This document shows, in pieces, positions 10,735 through 21,870 of a stretch of 64,000 nucleotides of DNA. Position numbers and translations under genes: made by a program. The notes under the pieces are model-generated. The model made no database searches and had not been told where the DNA came from. It was given only the letters and a program-made list of their open reading frames with translations. Numbering within the stretch: the stretch's first letter is position 1; the number at the start of each line of letters is the position of its first letter. Source of the DNA: Spirometra erinaceieuropaei (lineage: Eukaryota; Platyhelminthes; Cestoda; Diphyllobothriidea; Diphyllobothriidae); the NCBI GenBank assembly GCA_902702965.1, contig CACRXP010000170.1, positions 600,641-664,640 of the forward strand, given 5' to 3'.

Positions 10735-10865
10735 TGCAAATAGAAGCGAAGAGACGAATCCCAGGAAGCAGTCTTGAAGAAGGTGATACGATCGCTGGGA
10801 CAAGAGCTTTATTAGGCTGACGTTTCGGATTCCTGCTCGAGCCCATCATTGCTCGTGTATAGTTA
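10735..10865 (-). mobile_element. Ribozyme unit or PLE 3' end within the LINE 3' region
   Basis: It starts at TAGAAGCGAAGAGACGAATC and follows the 58046-58170 and 63062-63180 sequences: CCAGGAAGCAGTCTTGAAGA, GATCGCTGGGACAAGAGC, TTTATT, then the hammerhead region. It lies between the LINE C-terminal region and its 3' tail, so it is probably nested. No endonuclease coding sequence is attached. Confidence 0.65.
10819..10852 (-). ncRNA. Hammerhead-like motif with damaged core
   Basis: The - strand keeps stem II, GAAAC and GTC (GACGTTTC on the + strand at 10819-10826), but the CTGATGA box reads CAATGATG-like. Loss of the conserved U-G makes cleavage unlikely. Confidence 0.55.
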
Positions 10866-10955
10866 TTTCTAGCGAGTTGACACGTAACCAGTAGGGTTTT
10901 CAAAGGCTTTGTCTATTATCCTTACCAAATAAACTGAAAAACTGAACTGAAAGAA

Positions 10956-12335
10956 TGCAGAGGAATGCCATTTCGTGGGGTCCAAAACGGAGGCACAAAA
11001 ACAGGATTTCGAGAATCATGAGCAAAGTATGAGGGGTGACTTAAATTAGAAGACCGACTGAATGTTTTCGAGAGACTTTGAAATATGAGTAGGCTAAATT
11101 ATTTGGGGACAGTTACAAGCCGTGGCGCTAGATAAATTATTGGCAGCATTGTTTACCTGCATTTTATATGCTGATATTTTAGCAGGTTTCTTGGCTGGGA
11201 TGCCTTTCTTAATTGGATAATGCGTGGTAGGATAAGGCAAAAATCTCCCTGAAGTGTTACCTGCTTATTTGTACTACTAGGTTAGACTTAACTATCCTGG
11301 CATGAGGGCGAAATGGATTTGACTCAGTATTTCTAACTAAGTCATTATTCTGTGCCATGGAGTTCGACTGCGGATTTAGGGTATGTCCATCTTTACTGTT
11401 TGGATTAAGTGGCCTGGTAAGGCTTGGAGCATCGTTTGAGCAGTTACCGCTTCTTAAAGATGTTACAAAGTTGCAGATTTAAATTAGACCAGGGACAATG
11501 TGTTCAGGTGAAGAGACAGGTAGCAATAAGGCCACAAGAGGTCAGGGAAACGTATACTAACTTCATTTGAAAGGGTTAATTTCAGAAATAGATTTCAGAT
11601 GAATGGAATTCTTGGATATCTTTTTGTTTGCTAATGGGGGGGACTCTGCGTTCGAACAACCTATAAATTATGCTGTCTATGTTCGATGAGCTGAAAGTCT
11701 ACATCCGTGACCCCTCACCCAGCGCTACCCACTTGATGGAAAACTGGTTGTCTGGAAAGATGGATGACCGCGAACTGTTACTGCCCGGATTTCACCTGTT
11801 TCAAGAAGATAGGGAATGTCGAACCGCGTCCTTCGAATTCGGTTTGGAATTTTCGAACTCCGAGGGATTTAACTTATTCGAAACTTCTGTCTACTGGGCG
11901 CTCTGTCGGCCCGTTGAGATTTAGAAATTGATCTGTCTTAGCAATACCTTAATCACCAGAGGACAGCAGCAGTACTTTCGTTATTGAAGCTCACATGAGA
12001 TTGTTATCAGGGGCGTAACGAAGTATCTGGCTCAGTATATTTCGGACCTCTATGAAATCCGACTTCAACGTGCGTCCGAAAGCAGTCTGCCGACATCAAA
12101 GTGGTCGTAATTCAACAGAAAACAAAGGCCTCTTGGCAAACTGTCCGCGAAGGCTAAGTCGCTGTTTGCTGGTAACTGAAATTTGATATTGGGCTTCGTC
12201 TGGAAAAGAGACATTCTTTGTGCTCAGTAAATTAACCGCCTACCAACTTAAGCTGCATGTTATAAATTAATGTAATCTCATAGAGATCTTGCTAGCACGG
12301 AATATCCGATTTTCCACGACCCTACTATGTGTGAT
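10956..12335. other. No recognisable gene
   Basis: An 84-codon + frame (11670-11924) is open but shows no family resemblance and no clear exon borders. The rest has nothing I recognise. Confidence 0.3.
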
Positions 12336-12339
12336 AAAT

Positions 12340-12428
12340 GTTCGTTTTCGCGGGAAAGATTTAAACCAAGGACTTCTTTAAAGAGAGCCGACGTTTCTAA
12401 CCGCTCGGTCACGCTCAGACAGCCGGCG
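12340..12428 (-). repeat. tRNA-like sequence, degenerate
   Basis: The - strand contains TGACCGAGCGGTTAGAAACG, like the D-arm/A box of class II tRNAs, and about 35 bases later CTTGGTTTAAATCTTTCC, like a T-arm/B box. Acceptor pairing is poor and the anticodon loop cannot be read with confidence, so a tRNA pseudogene or SINE head is more likely than a working tRNA. Confidence 0.35.
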
Positions 12429-13042
12429 GCCAAAGAAAATAACGGCCTGTCCCTCATTCGCAAACTGTTTTCTGTCTCCTGTGATAAGGGCTTACCAGAA
12501 ATACTTAACCCGTTCTCAAAGGAGCGCGACTGACCAAAGACCATCCATTTTGAAGGACGCCGTATACTACTGAAATCGACCACGTGTTAGCTATGTAATG
12601 AACTGTTGACACGCTGTTGTGGATGCCGAGAACTTGCCAGCAGGGTTTTGAAATTGAAAGTACCAAACCAACCGGACCTCCATACTGCCCTGGTATACAG
12701 ACCCACAGGATAGCGGAAGGGTACGAACGAAGTAATCATCACTGTGGTTATGCAAATCTGCCATAGCTAACGCGTAACTCAACTTGGAGATCCTAATTCT
12801 CCGGATATCGACTTGGAGTCGATTCACTGTATGTGGTCGGAAAATCATTGCAACAGACGCTACTTCAGTGGGCCACTGACGAACTCTTTGCTCAACAAGT
12901 TACGATGGACACCCGATTCCTAAGTGGACAGCAGTTTGGATCTTATCATTATTAGAGTTGAAAATTGTATCCTCAGGTTGGATTCTAACACGACCCTGGA
13001 CCTATGTGACTATTGCGTTCTTGCTTTGGAGTACAGTCATTC

Positions 13043-13045
13043 TTC

Positions 13046-13080
<35 letters not shown>

Positions 13081-13081
13081 C
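13043..13081 (+). repeat. (CAA)n microsatellite
   Basis: About 13 uninterrupted CAA units, directly upstream of the GAT tract. Both frames translate as homopolymers, which explains the Thr and Gln runs in the open frames here. Confidence 0.9.
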
Positions 13082-13113
13082 CAGAGCATCCAGAAGAGAA
13101 GATGGGGAAGAGA

Positions 13114-13163
<50 letters not shown>
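13114..13163 (+). repeat. (GAT)n microsatellite abutting a ribozyme unit
   Basis: About 16 GAT units run into the arm of the fold-back hammerhead unit (GATGAGGCGATTACTG). The Asp-rich frame is therefore a repeat artefact. The expansion may have grown from the unit's own terminal GATGA words. Confidence 0.9.
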
Positions 13164-13165
<2 letters not shown>

Positions 13166-13345
13166 GGCGATTACTGAAACAAGAAGTTCACTGGCCTGAC
13201 GTTTCGTATTCTCACTCTGATGATGGGTTCGAGTGAGAATCCGAGATGTCGGGCCTATGAACTCTTTGCTTCAATGATCGCCTCTTCCTCTTCTTCTTTT
13301 TCTTCCTTTGAACAGCCTCCTGAAATCCGCCTGCTTGCTTCTATC
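13164..13345. mobile_element. Fold-back (palindromic) hammerhead unit
   Basis: The left arm (GAGGCGATTACTGAAACAAG, then TTCACTGGCCTGACGTTTCG) is mirrored by the right arm (CGGGCCTATGAAC, then GCTTCAATGATCGCCTC), so the DNA folds back through the ribozyme region. The right end (CGCCTGCTTGCTTCTATC, 13328-13345) equals the end of the unit at 9237. Part of a - strand motif (13198-13217) joins a + strand motif (13217-13250). I infer an inverted duplication formed during reverse transcription or target joining. Confidence 0.65.
13217..13250 (+). ncRNA. Hammerhead-like motif, core mutated
   Basis: CTGATGA, spacer T, stem II GGTTCG/GAATCC-like pairing, then GAGAT in place of GAAAC, and GTC. The GAAA-to-GAGA change hits a conserved core position, so activity is doubtful. 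Confidence 0.5.
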
Positions 13346-13347
13346 GG

Positions 13348-13612
13348 CAGTCTGAGAATTTTACTGATTTAAAAGTCAGAAATGTGTGTCGGAATCTGTT
13401 GAGCGTGGAACGGGACAAATTTGAATCAAAATTACTCAGGAATATACCGCGAAATTCTAAAACGTTCTTTGGATACATGGATAGGGCGAAGCGTAGCCGG
13501 GACTGATTTCCCTGTATAAAGGATTGCCAGGGAACTATGTTGCCTAATAATTTAGACAACGCGGTCATGTTTTCCGATTTCTTCACGTCTGCCTATACCG
13601 AGGAGACGCCTT
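13348..13612 (+). pseudogene. LINE linker fragment (between endonuclease and RT)
   Basis: The + frame from 13348 reads RNVCRNLLSVERDKFESKLL, then NSKTFFGYMDRAKRSRD, a stop, and LPNNLDNAVMFSDFFTSAYT. This is the charged region before RT in CR1/Jockey-type ORF2 (the FFGY/FF.S..T pattern). It is cut off by the AAT microsatellite at 13614 and no RT follows in this orientation. It begins just after the fold-back unit. The opposite-strand 81-codon frame is a shadow. Confidence 0.65.
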
Positions 13613-13613
13613 C

Positions 13614-13651
13614 TAATAATAATAATAATAACAATAATAATAATAATAATA
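13614..13651 (+). repeat. (AAT)n microsatellite
   Basis: A run of AAT with one AAC interruption that truncates the LINE linker fragment. The Asn run in the overlapping frame is an artefact. Confidence 0.9.
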
Positions 13652-13944
13652 AACCTCGTATTAAAAGCCAGCTTACAGGCATTTTCAGGGAAGCGTTAAA
13701 CACAAATCCGACCAGCAGTGAAAAGAACTCCTGTCGAAAAAAGATAAAAATAAAGTTGACGATGGTTTTTATGGTTTGGAGGGTTGAGGAGAGGAAACAC
13801 TGCTGACCGCAAACTGTCGACCGTCAAGAATTGAGGGGTTACCAATTCCTTTCCTGAAGTTGGGGCTAGTCCAAACAGAAGCGCCGAATAACGGCTGTCG
13901 CTGTTGACCAAAGAAATTGTCCCTGGCGAGACCGGTCAAAGTGG

Positions 13945-14280
13945 TCAAAGACCACAAACGCCATCGCTACGGTAGAGTCGTTCGGTGGATTCAGCACCCA
14001 AAATTTGTGGTAGCTTTTCTGAATGCAAAAATCGAGTAATAGTCCTCTTAAATAAACGATAATTTTGCAGAGTTTTCACACTCATGGGTAGTTTATTCCA
14101 AATAGCAATTGCATTTACAGAATAGAACCAACGATATTTAACATTACGTGCCAGAGGAAGAAGTAAGAAGACCTCACGGTGACTGTTACGTCGAGGATAG
14201 ACATGATGTCTTAGACGAGTGAGTGGGTTAAATGTACGATTATGTAAAAGCTTAATTAGCAAAAATAGCCCATTTTGCAA
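13945..14280 (-). pseudogene. LINE ORF2 C-terminal region
   Basis: LTRLRHHVYPRRNSHREVF, then NAIAIWNKLPMSVKTLQNY and FKRTITRFL: the usual CR1/Jockey ending, with an R-rich stretch, a WN.LP motif and an F+..L tail. It follows the RT frame after a stop near 14290. Small and conserved, but no separate function is assignable. Confidence 0.7.
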
Positions 14281-14292
14281 TCTACGAAACCA

Positions 14293-15554
14293 TTAAGGAT
14301 CAAGGCGTGTACGCCGGCAGTGTTCTTGGTAAGACAAATGTCGGTGTTCCGGGGTTAAAACTCTCTTCGTAAAAAATTGTTGAACAGATTCTATTTTCTT
14401 CCGCTCAGTAGCATGCATGAAACTAAATAAAAACGAACAGTATTCCAGGCCAGGTCTAACGTGCATGTTATAAAGGCGCATTCTAATATCACTAGTTTTA
14501 AAGTTTCGGAGGATAAACCCGATCGTTCTACGTGCTTTGGAGACTATCAAGGCACAGAGCTCCAAAAGATTGAGGCTCTCGGAGCATGATACACCGAGAT
14601 CCTGAATAACCCCATGCACATTTATGGCGTGACCTTCAATACTTAGTTGAGGTTGGCGGTCGTCGCCAACCACCATGACTAAGCATTTATACCAAGAAAG
14701 ATAAAGGCGCCATTTGAGACTCCACGAGGCAACGGTCTGTAGGTCACTCTTTAGGAGCTCAAGCACGATGTCAAGATCTGCCGGCTTAGCTCGATATGCA
14801 ACTTTCACATCATCCACATATATGAAAGGCCTACCATTCTGAAATACATCAGGTACATCGCTAATAAAAAGGCAAAATAAAAGCGGGCCGAATACGCTAC
14901 CCTGAATGACTCCACTCCTCACACGTGTGGGGTTGGAGATAGTATTGGAAATCTTAACTCGTTGTGTACGAGTGCCCAAGTAAGAGGATATAAAATTCAA
15001 AAGTTTGCCACCTATTCCGAAAGAGGACAGTTCAAGAGAAGAAGAGCATGGTCAACACGGTCAAAAGCCTTAGTGAAATCGAAATACACTGTGTAAAGTG
15101 AAAAACCATTGTCCCTAGATTGGAGAACATAGTCAAAGAAAGAGAGCTGACAGGTGTCACAAGATCGAGCTTTGAGGAATCCATGCTGAGCAGCACTCAG
15201 TAAGTTATTCGCTGTCAAGTGACACATCATCTTATCCTTGATCAATGTCTCTAAGATCTTCGAAACTGCGCGGAAGGTGTTTATTGGCCGAAAGTCATCA
15301 AATGGCGTAGATTGGCCAGGCCTGGGAATGGGCAAAATGTGTGATTCCTTCCACAAGGTAGGATAAGTTTCACTTTCAAGAGCGAGATTAAATATCTTGC
15401 ATAAGAAGGATGGGAAAATCGTGTTTGCATCGGTTTTTAAAATGCTTCCTGAGACACCATGAGGTCCTGGGCTATGAGATTGACGAAAACGCCGAATCGC
15501 AACAGTCACATCCCACAGAGTGAAAGTTATAGTTTCTAGGACTGTCCCGGTCAA
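14293..15554 (-). pseudogene. CR1/Jockey-like reverse transcriptase (two frames)
   Basis: The first part (15554-15012) has SHSPGPHGVSGSILK, WKESHILPIPRPG, FRPINTF, AQHGFLKARSC and motif A TVYFDFTKAFDRVDH. The second part (15000-14293) has motif B SGVIQGSVFGPLLF and the catalytic box FIYVDDVKV, then WSLKWRLYLSWYKC and IQDLGVSCSESLN. The two are joined by a frame shift around 15000-15012. All key Asp residues are present, so decay here is light compared with the endonuclease. Confidence 0.85.
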
Positions 15555-15668
15555 TGACTGGATGGTCCGAAGCGGAGTGGTCGAGTCTTCAATAAACGTT
15601 TTGGACAGGAAATCATTGAAGATATCAGCGGTTAACTGGGCATCAACTATGGGATTTCCGAGAGTGTC

Positions 15669-16121
15669 TCATAGGGTGGAATGGTGCGTCTTTCTGTGAC
15701 TGCGTATTTTTCGGGAGAAAAGTTTCGAGACATCTAACGAATGGTTTTCAGTGAAGTGGACCTCTGCGTCTGGCTGTTTTTCTTCAGACAATCTCTTAGC
15801 CCGCTTAAAAATATGAAAAATCGAGGGCAGAACGGAAACGTCGTTCTGAAGATGGAAACGACGAGAAAGTCTGCGCAACTTGCGGTGAAAGAGTAGGGGT
15901 AGGCAAACCTCATCCCCTACATTAATTTTTTTCTTTCGGGAGACAAAACGAGAAATAGGCGGATCCAAAATTTTGTACAGTTTTGCAGTGCAAACATCTA
16001 CATCCGAATTAATGAAGAAATCATTTTGCCGCACTGTCTGAAAAAAAAAACGGCTGCCCATGAAATGCCGACAGTCGAAAAAGGGATGGGTAACACTGGA
16101 TCCGATACTATCAGTTGCCAT
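15669..16121 (-). pseudogene. LINE ORF2 linker region
   Basis: A 150-codon open frame, basic and Phe-rich (FVSRKKKINVGDE, LFHRKLRRLSRRF, SLDVSKLFSRKIRSHRK), just upstream of RT on the same strand. Position and composition fit the endonuclease-RT linker of Jockey/CR1 elements, which is poorly conserved. The gap to the RT frame includes a stop near 15668. Confidence 0.5.
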
Positions 16122-16704
16122 TTCTTCTCATAAATGAAAATGAACCAGTCTAAACTTATGCATAACAATTACATCCGTCCTACGTCATCTACATTCATTA
16201 GGTACAAACACCTAACTGCTCCAAAACTACCGTACATATATGAGTAGCTTCTATTTATGTGGTTTTATTGTTAGTCGTAACTGTGTGCATATTGAATGAA
16301 ACCCAAGTAGGTGCTCGAAGACCATTAGCATCATACATGCTGTGAAGCATGCCGTGCTGTGCTTTAACTGATGTATATATCTGTCCGTCAGCCATGCTGA
16401 ACTCTGAAACTAATACTTTGTCTGTAAGGTTAGTGGTATTCCCTTTTTGTCTATTCGATATTAGCTTATCCGATTTTTTGATACTTTCCTGCTGCTTTTA
16501 ACAAACAGGAGTTCAAAGATGCGAACCTACATTTCCCCAAAATTAACGAAAGTGAAGCGACCATTATTCTGCACTCAGAAGGCCTTGCCATACCGCCTTA
16601 CCGATATCGATGAAGAACCAAATAAAGCCACTAGAATAAGATAAATTTGTGATTGCGGTTGTACTAACTCCTAATGAACGGTTATCAGCATTCGACATAA
16701 GTGA

Positions 16705-17007
16705 TCACCGCTTAGAAATCTCCACGCTGGGAGAGAAAAACAAAATTACATGAATTAAATGCCACTTTCGAAGCATTATCAAGATAAATATGCAACGTCC
16801 CTCGAGAAGGCTATCAAAAAACTCCTGGGTCGTTACTCCGATTAAGTTGACTTTCGGATAATAGAGGCCATTTAGGAGAAAACGGCATCCCGAGAAATGT
16901 TGACCGTCGTGGATGGAAAAAGTGGCATGTGTACAGGGGAATATTTTGCATGCCCCATCCTTTTTGCTTAATTCGGACTTTGTGCCAGACAAACCACTTA
17001 AAATCAT
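16705..17007 (-). pseudogene. Possible LINE endonuclease remnant
   Basis: The frame holds LLNGLYYPKVNLIGVTTQEF followed by FDSLLEG, resembling the GDFN(Y/L)PKINW core of LINE endonucleases, and the adjacent frame gives a GDH near 16700, like the terminal SDH motif. Stops and frame changes are frequent. A short frame at 17351-17551 (HFDLLFVGLIEYEAD) could be the N-terminal part. This call rests on weak pattern matches. Confidence 0.4.
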
Positions 17008-17560
17008 CCACTCATTTATATTTAGTACGGAAATGGTTTATAAGATTATACAACAAATGCTATGCGCGTCAAAGCGACAAGCCGTTTGTTCGGCGACTTA
17101 TCAAATTATTAGGGCGCACGTACTTTGAGGCGTTCTTGCAATCTCTCTGTGTGGAGTACTTCCTTGAGATAGACCATCGTTCTCCAGAGCCAAGATCCAA
17201 ATACAAATTCTAATTGTAAGGAAGAATGTGTACTGCAAATTCTGATAAGTCGGTCGCCTTAGTGTAATGCGGCAACTGTGAGTTCGAATGTTGAGCCGCC
17301 ACCGTTGTAGCCGTCGCTTTCTCTACGTGTCTAAAACCACAGATTCAACCCTATTCATCCGGTATTTTGCCAGACTTCGCATCCATCGGCGTACTATTCA
17401 GCTCTTCTGAGGAACAAATATCCGCTTCATACTCTATCAGCCCCACAAACAATAGATCAAAATGAGAATAAATGTTCTGGACTACAGTCTTGCGCAACAG
17501 TAACAACGTAATACACATTAGTTTGAAAAGAAAGACGCCCGACTGAAGCATAAAGACGCT

Positions 17561-18890
17561 GTATGGACGAACGCCGTACAGAACTATGAGGAATTACTGC
17601 GTAAAGCTTGGTTTTGTTATATTGACCGCCTAGGACATTTGCGTTGAAGGTGAATCCATACTTTCACTAAAAAAAAGAAAAGGAGACAACATATTACGTG
17701 CATTTTCCCGCCTCTCCCTTCTCAAATTCCATTTCTTTTCGATCCACAGAAAAACATTCGCGCTGACTGCTACAGGTGTTCGTAGTGACCAAAGTAGGAA
17801 AAAACTAGAGGACCCACTGTGTCGGTTGATTTCACATGTGCCTCGAGCAGTCAGCACACAGTGTAAACATTCACCTTCGAACACGATTGCAGCGTATTGG
17901 TGTTTCTTTCCGTCCTCGTGTTTGTGCCACAAAAACCAACTTTTTAATGCTGTAGGGTTTAACTATCTGCGTGATTAGGTTACGGAGTCTTTTAAAATGA
18001 TCTGGAACGTTTAGAAAAGTCTTCCCATCCCCGTCAAATATTTCATTTGCGATAAACGTTTCTGCTTTTTTCGTGGGTTTAGACTTTTTGTGTTCTGTTT
18101 CTGGGTCCTCTAAGCTCCCTGTATGATACATTACCCTGGTGTTATTTTGTCCCGTCTTACCTTACGCAATGCCCCCACAACCCACAGATTTACGTATACC
18201 TGGCAGATGATTTACACTTAACCTGAGTCGGTCACCCCACAAGTGGCTATAGAAGGCTGTTGCAGTGTCGGGGAAAATTGGGATTTGGCTGTAAACTCAC
18301 AGATTCAAAATCTTCCAATTACAGACTCAGGAGACGACTGTCCCTCCTTGCAAATACATCGGGTTTTTGAGCCCTCAGTTCAAGTGTTTCACTTTTGATG
18401 GTACGTAAAAGAAGCATTGCTTACTGTCTGCGGAACTGTAAGCATGAATGTGGGTCTCGAGGTCCAGAATTTCATGCCTTTCAAAACTCTGACCCCTTTA
18501 TCATTAATTCCCCCTAAGTAGCAATTGAACTGAGCCTCCGGACAGATCCGTGCGCGCTCTTCAGGCATGTTTCGAGTTTGCTGTTGACAGCGGATCGGCA
18601 CGAAGTTTGTCATTTTTCGTAACAACTTTCACAACTTTTCTAGGCCTGCCATGCCGTTAGAGGCTTAGTTCATCCTGATGAATTTTATTTATGCCGAAGA
18701 CGAACAAGATAAACAAATTTCCTTCATTCCGACCATTGTCTATGCGCCTCCCGGATCTTTAGTCGCAAATGGTGCTGCACACCAAGTACATCCTTGACTT
18801 TGTGTCAGATAACCAACATTTTAGGTAGATTATAGCATCTATTCTAATACGGTAGCTCCAGTAAATTCGAAGGCCGCATGCCCCTCTTCA
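17561..18890. other. No confident gene
   Basis: Two overlapping - strand frames (18131-17871 and 17932-17630) have moderately protein-like composition and could be remnants of a LINE ORF1 upstream of the element at 13.8-17.6 kb. No zinc-knuckle or other motif was recognised. Confidence 0.25.
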
Positions 18891-18894
18891 ATAG

Positions 18895-19385
18895 TGACGT
18901 CTGTTTACCCAGATTTTCTCAAAGATGCTAACACTGCCCATATTAAACCCGAGTCGCCTTTGAAATTTTCAAGCAAAATCGCCGCACCCGCCTCTGTTCT
19001 TTCGCAATCCCCACCAGTTTTACAGAGTTATATTCCGGAGAATTCTCAGATGGCGTCTCAAATGCCTCTGGCCATATCATCTTCCAGCGCCAACAATGCC
19101 GATTACCGAACTATGGATAATATATCGATTCCAAAAACTGAGTACTGCTTTACTGAAATCCCCGTGTCCTCCAACATCCCGGTAACTGTGTCATCAGCAT
19201 CCAATTCCTCGGAGTCTGCGTTGCGCCACCAGTGCCTTAGCGACCAGTCCCTTCGGAGTTCGATACCTACAGTGAGCCCAGCTCCGATTGAGCAGCAGTC
19301 TTTACAGGCGCAGTCAGCAAACGGACTTTCTTTGCCAAGTACACCCTCCGCTCCGCGTACCAGTACTATAAGCGAAGCTCTGTTT
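18895..19385 (+). CDS. Candidate Ser/Pro/Thr-rich exon, unrecognised
   Basis: The frame stays open from 18828 to 19598. An acceptor-like CCCCTCTTCAATAG ends at 18894, and a donor-like GTGAGG starts at 19386. The encoded stretch is rich in Ser, Pro, Ala and Gln (for example SVLSQSPPVLQSY and TVSPAPIEQQSLQAQ) with no folded-domain motif, as in disordered regions of transcription or signalling proteins. It lies on the same strand as the exons at 47.3 and 61.7 kb. A chance open frame or an untranslated region remains possible; its start is not a true initiation codon. Confidence 0.4.
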
Positions 19386-19399
19386 GTGAGGATTATTGT

Positions 19400-21320
19400 T
19401 TCCAGATGCAAGCGGATCGCCCCTCTCTGGTTTCGTGGTATTTCATCGATGCGAGAACGCAACAGGGAGGAAAGTCGCCGCACTTCAAATAACGCCGGCC
19501 ATACACAAAGTGACTGGAGCACGATTGCAGAGAAGATTAGAGTGCGTTTTTCGTTTTTCTCTTATGCACATCTTTGTTTGATTTGTCTACCATACTAGAT
19601 CTGGTTTCTTAACGTTATAGCCGCAGACTTTCCTCGGAACCGCCGACAATTCGCTCTTGAATTCGGAATCCATGCATTTAGAAATTAAATGCACGCGAGC
19701 TCCTGCTTGTCCTCTTAGTCATATCGTTTCGTCCCGCCCACGAAATAAGTGACCTAGCAGAAGGGTGTGAGCGCTTAGACATTTTTGTCGTGCTGAGCTT
19801 TTGTTTTTTTTTGACATGGGACCACAAAGATGCGGACATTCTCAACCAGATCGCGTGTCTGCTATCATTTCGTATGCAACACCGTGTTGGCCAACGTCAT
19901 CTATACCGGCGTTTGGGTGCCCGCTGGACCGAACATTTACGGGGCGGACATTAAGTAGTTGTTCCTAGGGTGCTGTATTACATTAATTATGTCAGCTTAG
20001 AGCCTCCGTATTTCAGATTTACTAAGTTCCTCACCGACGTCCATCGCATTTTTTGTCTAAAGGCAGCTCAGTTCTTGTAATGCTCACATTCCTACTCCAG
20101 CTTCATGTCTAAGTGTTAAGCTTTCCACTTTAGCAAGGTTTGGTTTCAAGTGGTTTCACCTCCTGTAAATCATGCCAAAACGGTTGAATCCTGTTCTCTT
20201 CTTATTTATTTGAGTACCCTGTATGCCCAAATGCGATTCCGCAGCATAAAATATATGCTTCGTGTTCTCTTGTTGCCACACTGCACTCTGTTAATTCGAG
20301 CTCTTGTCGTACTTCTCAGAATTCAGCTATATGGCCCCTTTCATGATTGTCTTTATTCGCTTGGTTTCCTGATATTTCGCAAACTTCGTTTTTCTCAGCC
20401 GCTCATCTAGTCTCCGAAAAAGTTGTTCGAGCGTTAGCCAAATAACCATTTAGACATGACTCCTTCAATACACTAGTGTATATAAGAGAAGTATATTTGG
20501 TTCATGGTAGCTATCCCATTACTGGACGAGAATGTTCTTTTTCAGGCGTGTCTAGTGGCACAAATGTTGACCACACACCAGCGAAATCCGTTGTATGCAT
20601 GCCAGCTGTAGTCATTTTTAAAATTCCTCTTTTTTAAGACTACCTTTTTGTGCTACTTTTTCGCAAACCTCGATGCTCACCCGAGTAGAACGAACAGGAA
20701 TTAATTTCTATGAATATCGAAAACCTAGACACACATGCAAACGTTCTGCCTGATCGTATCCTCTAAAATATGCAGCATAGAGTTCGCAAAGGCTACCGAC
20801 CTTCCAGGACTCTTTAGACACCAGGTTTATCGGGTTGACCGTTTAGCCCTAAACCGATGTGCAACTGTGCCTTTGTCTGTAGATCTGTTGTCCTCAATGC
20901 CTTGAGGCACAAGTTCGGTTGCATCCTCCTTGTCATCGACTGCCGAAATGTTGGTCACGGTACACTAAGGTCCAGTCTCTCCAAAATATATCGCATTCTC
21001 GGATTGAAAGTAAGATGTTATATCGTTCCATTTCGTCATGCGCGAACAGCGAACGATGTCCGTTTTCGAAGGCGCTATTCGTTTTCAGAGCCACGGGAGA
21101 ATTGGTGGCTTTTATAAAATTATATGGTTAAAATGGGCCCTATTTTGGTTATTTTCTCAGACTAGGCTGCATCGTCGCCATAGACGATTTTGTGCTTGCA
21201 AGGCGATCAATATATTTCGTTGTTTTTGTATGTGGATTTACAAGTTATGATCAAAACGGTATCTTGCTGAGTGCGGGTAAAATAAGCCCTAGTCAGTGCT
21301 AATACATATGTTACGAGTCC
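19400..21320. other. No recognisable gene
   Basis: No domain-bearing frame and no repeat family of this window was identified. Probably intron or spacer. Confidence 0.3.
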
Positions 21321-21324
21321 AGTA

Positions 21325-21600
21325 AAACATGTGTGTATGTAGGCAGAATATCGTTACCGACAAAGACAAGGGAGACTGGAATGACACTTTCCGATTTATT
21401 AATCGTTATTAGCCACGGGCTCGTTGTCCTGTCGGTTGCGATCAGCTGTGTTGTCCAAAGGTTGGAGGGGGCGCGCACCGATCGCATTGCGGAACTTTCT
21501 CGTCCCGCTGCGCCCTGAGGTATGCAAACCCCGAGGCTCGAATTCGCGACCCTCTAACCAACAGGTCGCGAGTTTGTATGCTCATTGAAATTTCGGGTCT
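21325..21600 (-). repeat. SINE C copy, rearranged
   Basis: Contains ATCGTTACCGACAAAGACAA, GGGAGACTGGAATGAC, TTATTAGCCACGGGCTCGTT, GTCCTGTCGGTTGCGATC and later GAGGCTCGAATTCGCGACC, all shared with the SINE C copies at 40.4, 55.8 and 60.3 kb, but with the order broken. Partial matches also lie at 21790-21870. Confidence 0.55.
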
Positions 21601-21870
21601 GATCCAAAAGGTGTCCCGGACACTTAACTTTATGTCCTACACTTTATAATTTCTGAAGTTATTAACTTGATTATTCTCTGGAGTTCATATACCAGAAACC
21701 GTATAGAGGACGATGGGGGATCCACTGGTACGTCAATCAGCAGCAGAAACATCGACGAAACACGTGTTTTTATTTAGTACCCATGTCGAGAGTACGGTAC
21801 AGTGCCTTTGGCATATATGTATATATAGAATGGTAGAGAGGCGTTCACGGGTCGTCTACAGAACTTGTAT

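Larger units (their letters stand above)
8150..10955 (+). mobile_element. CR1-like non-LTR retrotransposon (LINE), 5'-truncated and inactive
   Basis: In order on the + strand: the end of the endonuclease (EEP) domain with its terminal S/N-DH motif, a linker, reverse transcriptase, and a C-terminal CR1-type region (RRATKLV-like, LCPLCYRQQRGDLILFYKI, WNDLPQSVVEA). The 3' end near 10925-10955 has AATAAACTGA and repeated ACTGAA words, typical of CR1-group tails. Frameshifts, stops and two nested ribozyme-family units (9165-9237 and 10735-10865) mark it as dead. The class call is strong; the exact clade is by pattern recall. Confidence 0.85.
13755..17560 (-). mobile_element. CR1/Jockey-like LINE, nearly full ORF2, inactive
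   Basis: Reading the - strand from about 17560 down: weak endonuclease-like pieces, linker (16121-15669), reverse transcriptase (15554-14293), C-terminal tail (14280-13945) and a short 3' untranslated region. It is a different family from the LINE at 8.1-11 kb, judging by motif spelling. Endonuclease decay, a frame break at about 15005 and stops indicate a dead copy, although the catalytic YVDD is intact. The 5' limit is uncertain. Confidence 0.75.

Noticed and set aside
11670..11924. 84-codon + frame
   Set aside because: Protein-like at first sight, but without homologous pattern, splice sites or repeat context.
12924..13236. Two long + frames with Thr/Asp and Gln/Met homopolymers
   Set aside because: They are translations of CAA and GAT microsatellites plus the ribozyme unit; no real protein context.
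18545..18575. GAAAC and CTGAAGA boxes in close order on the - strand near 18.56 kb
   Set aside because: The order is permuted and no stem II pairs between them; taken as coincidence.
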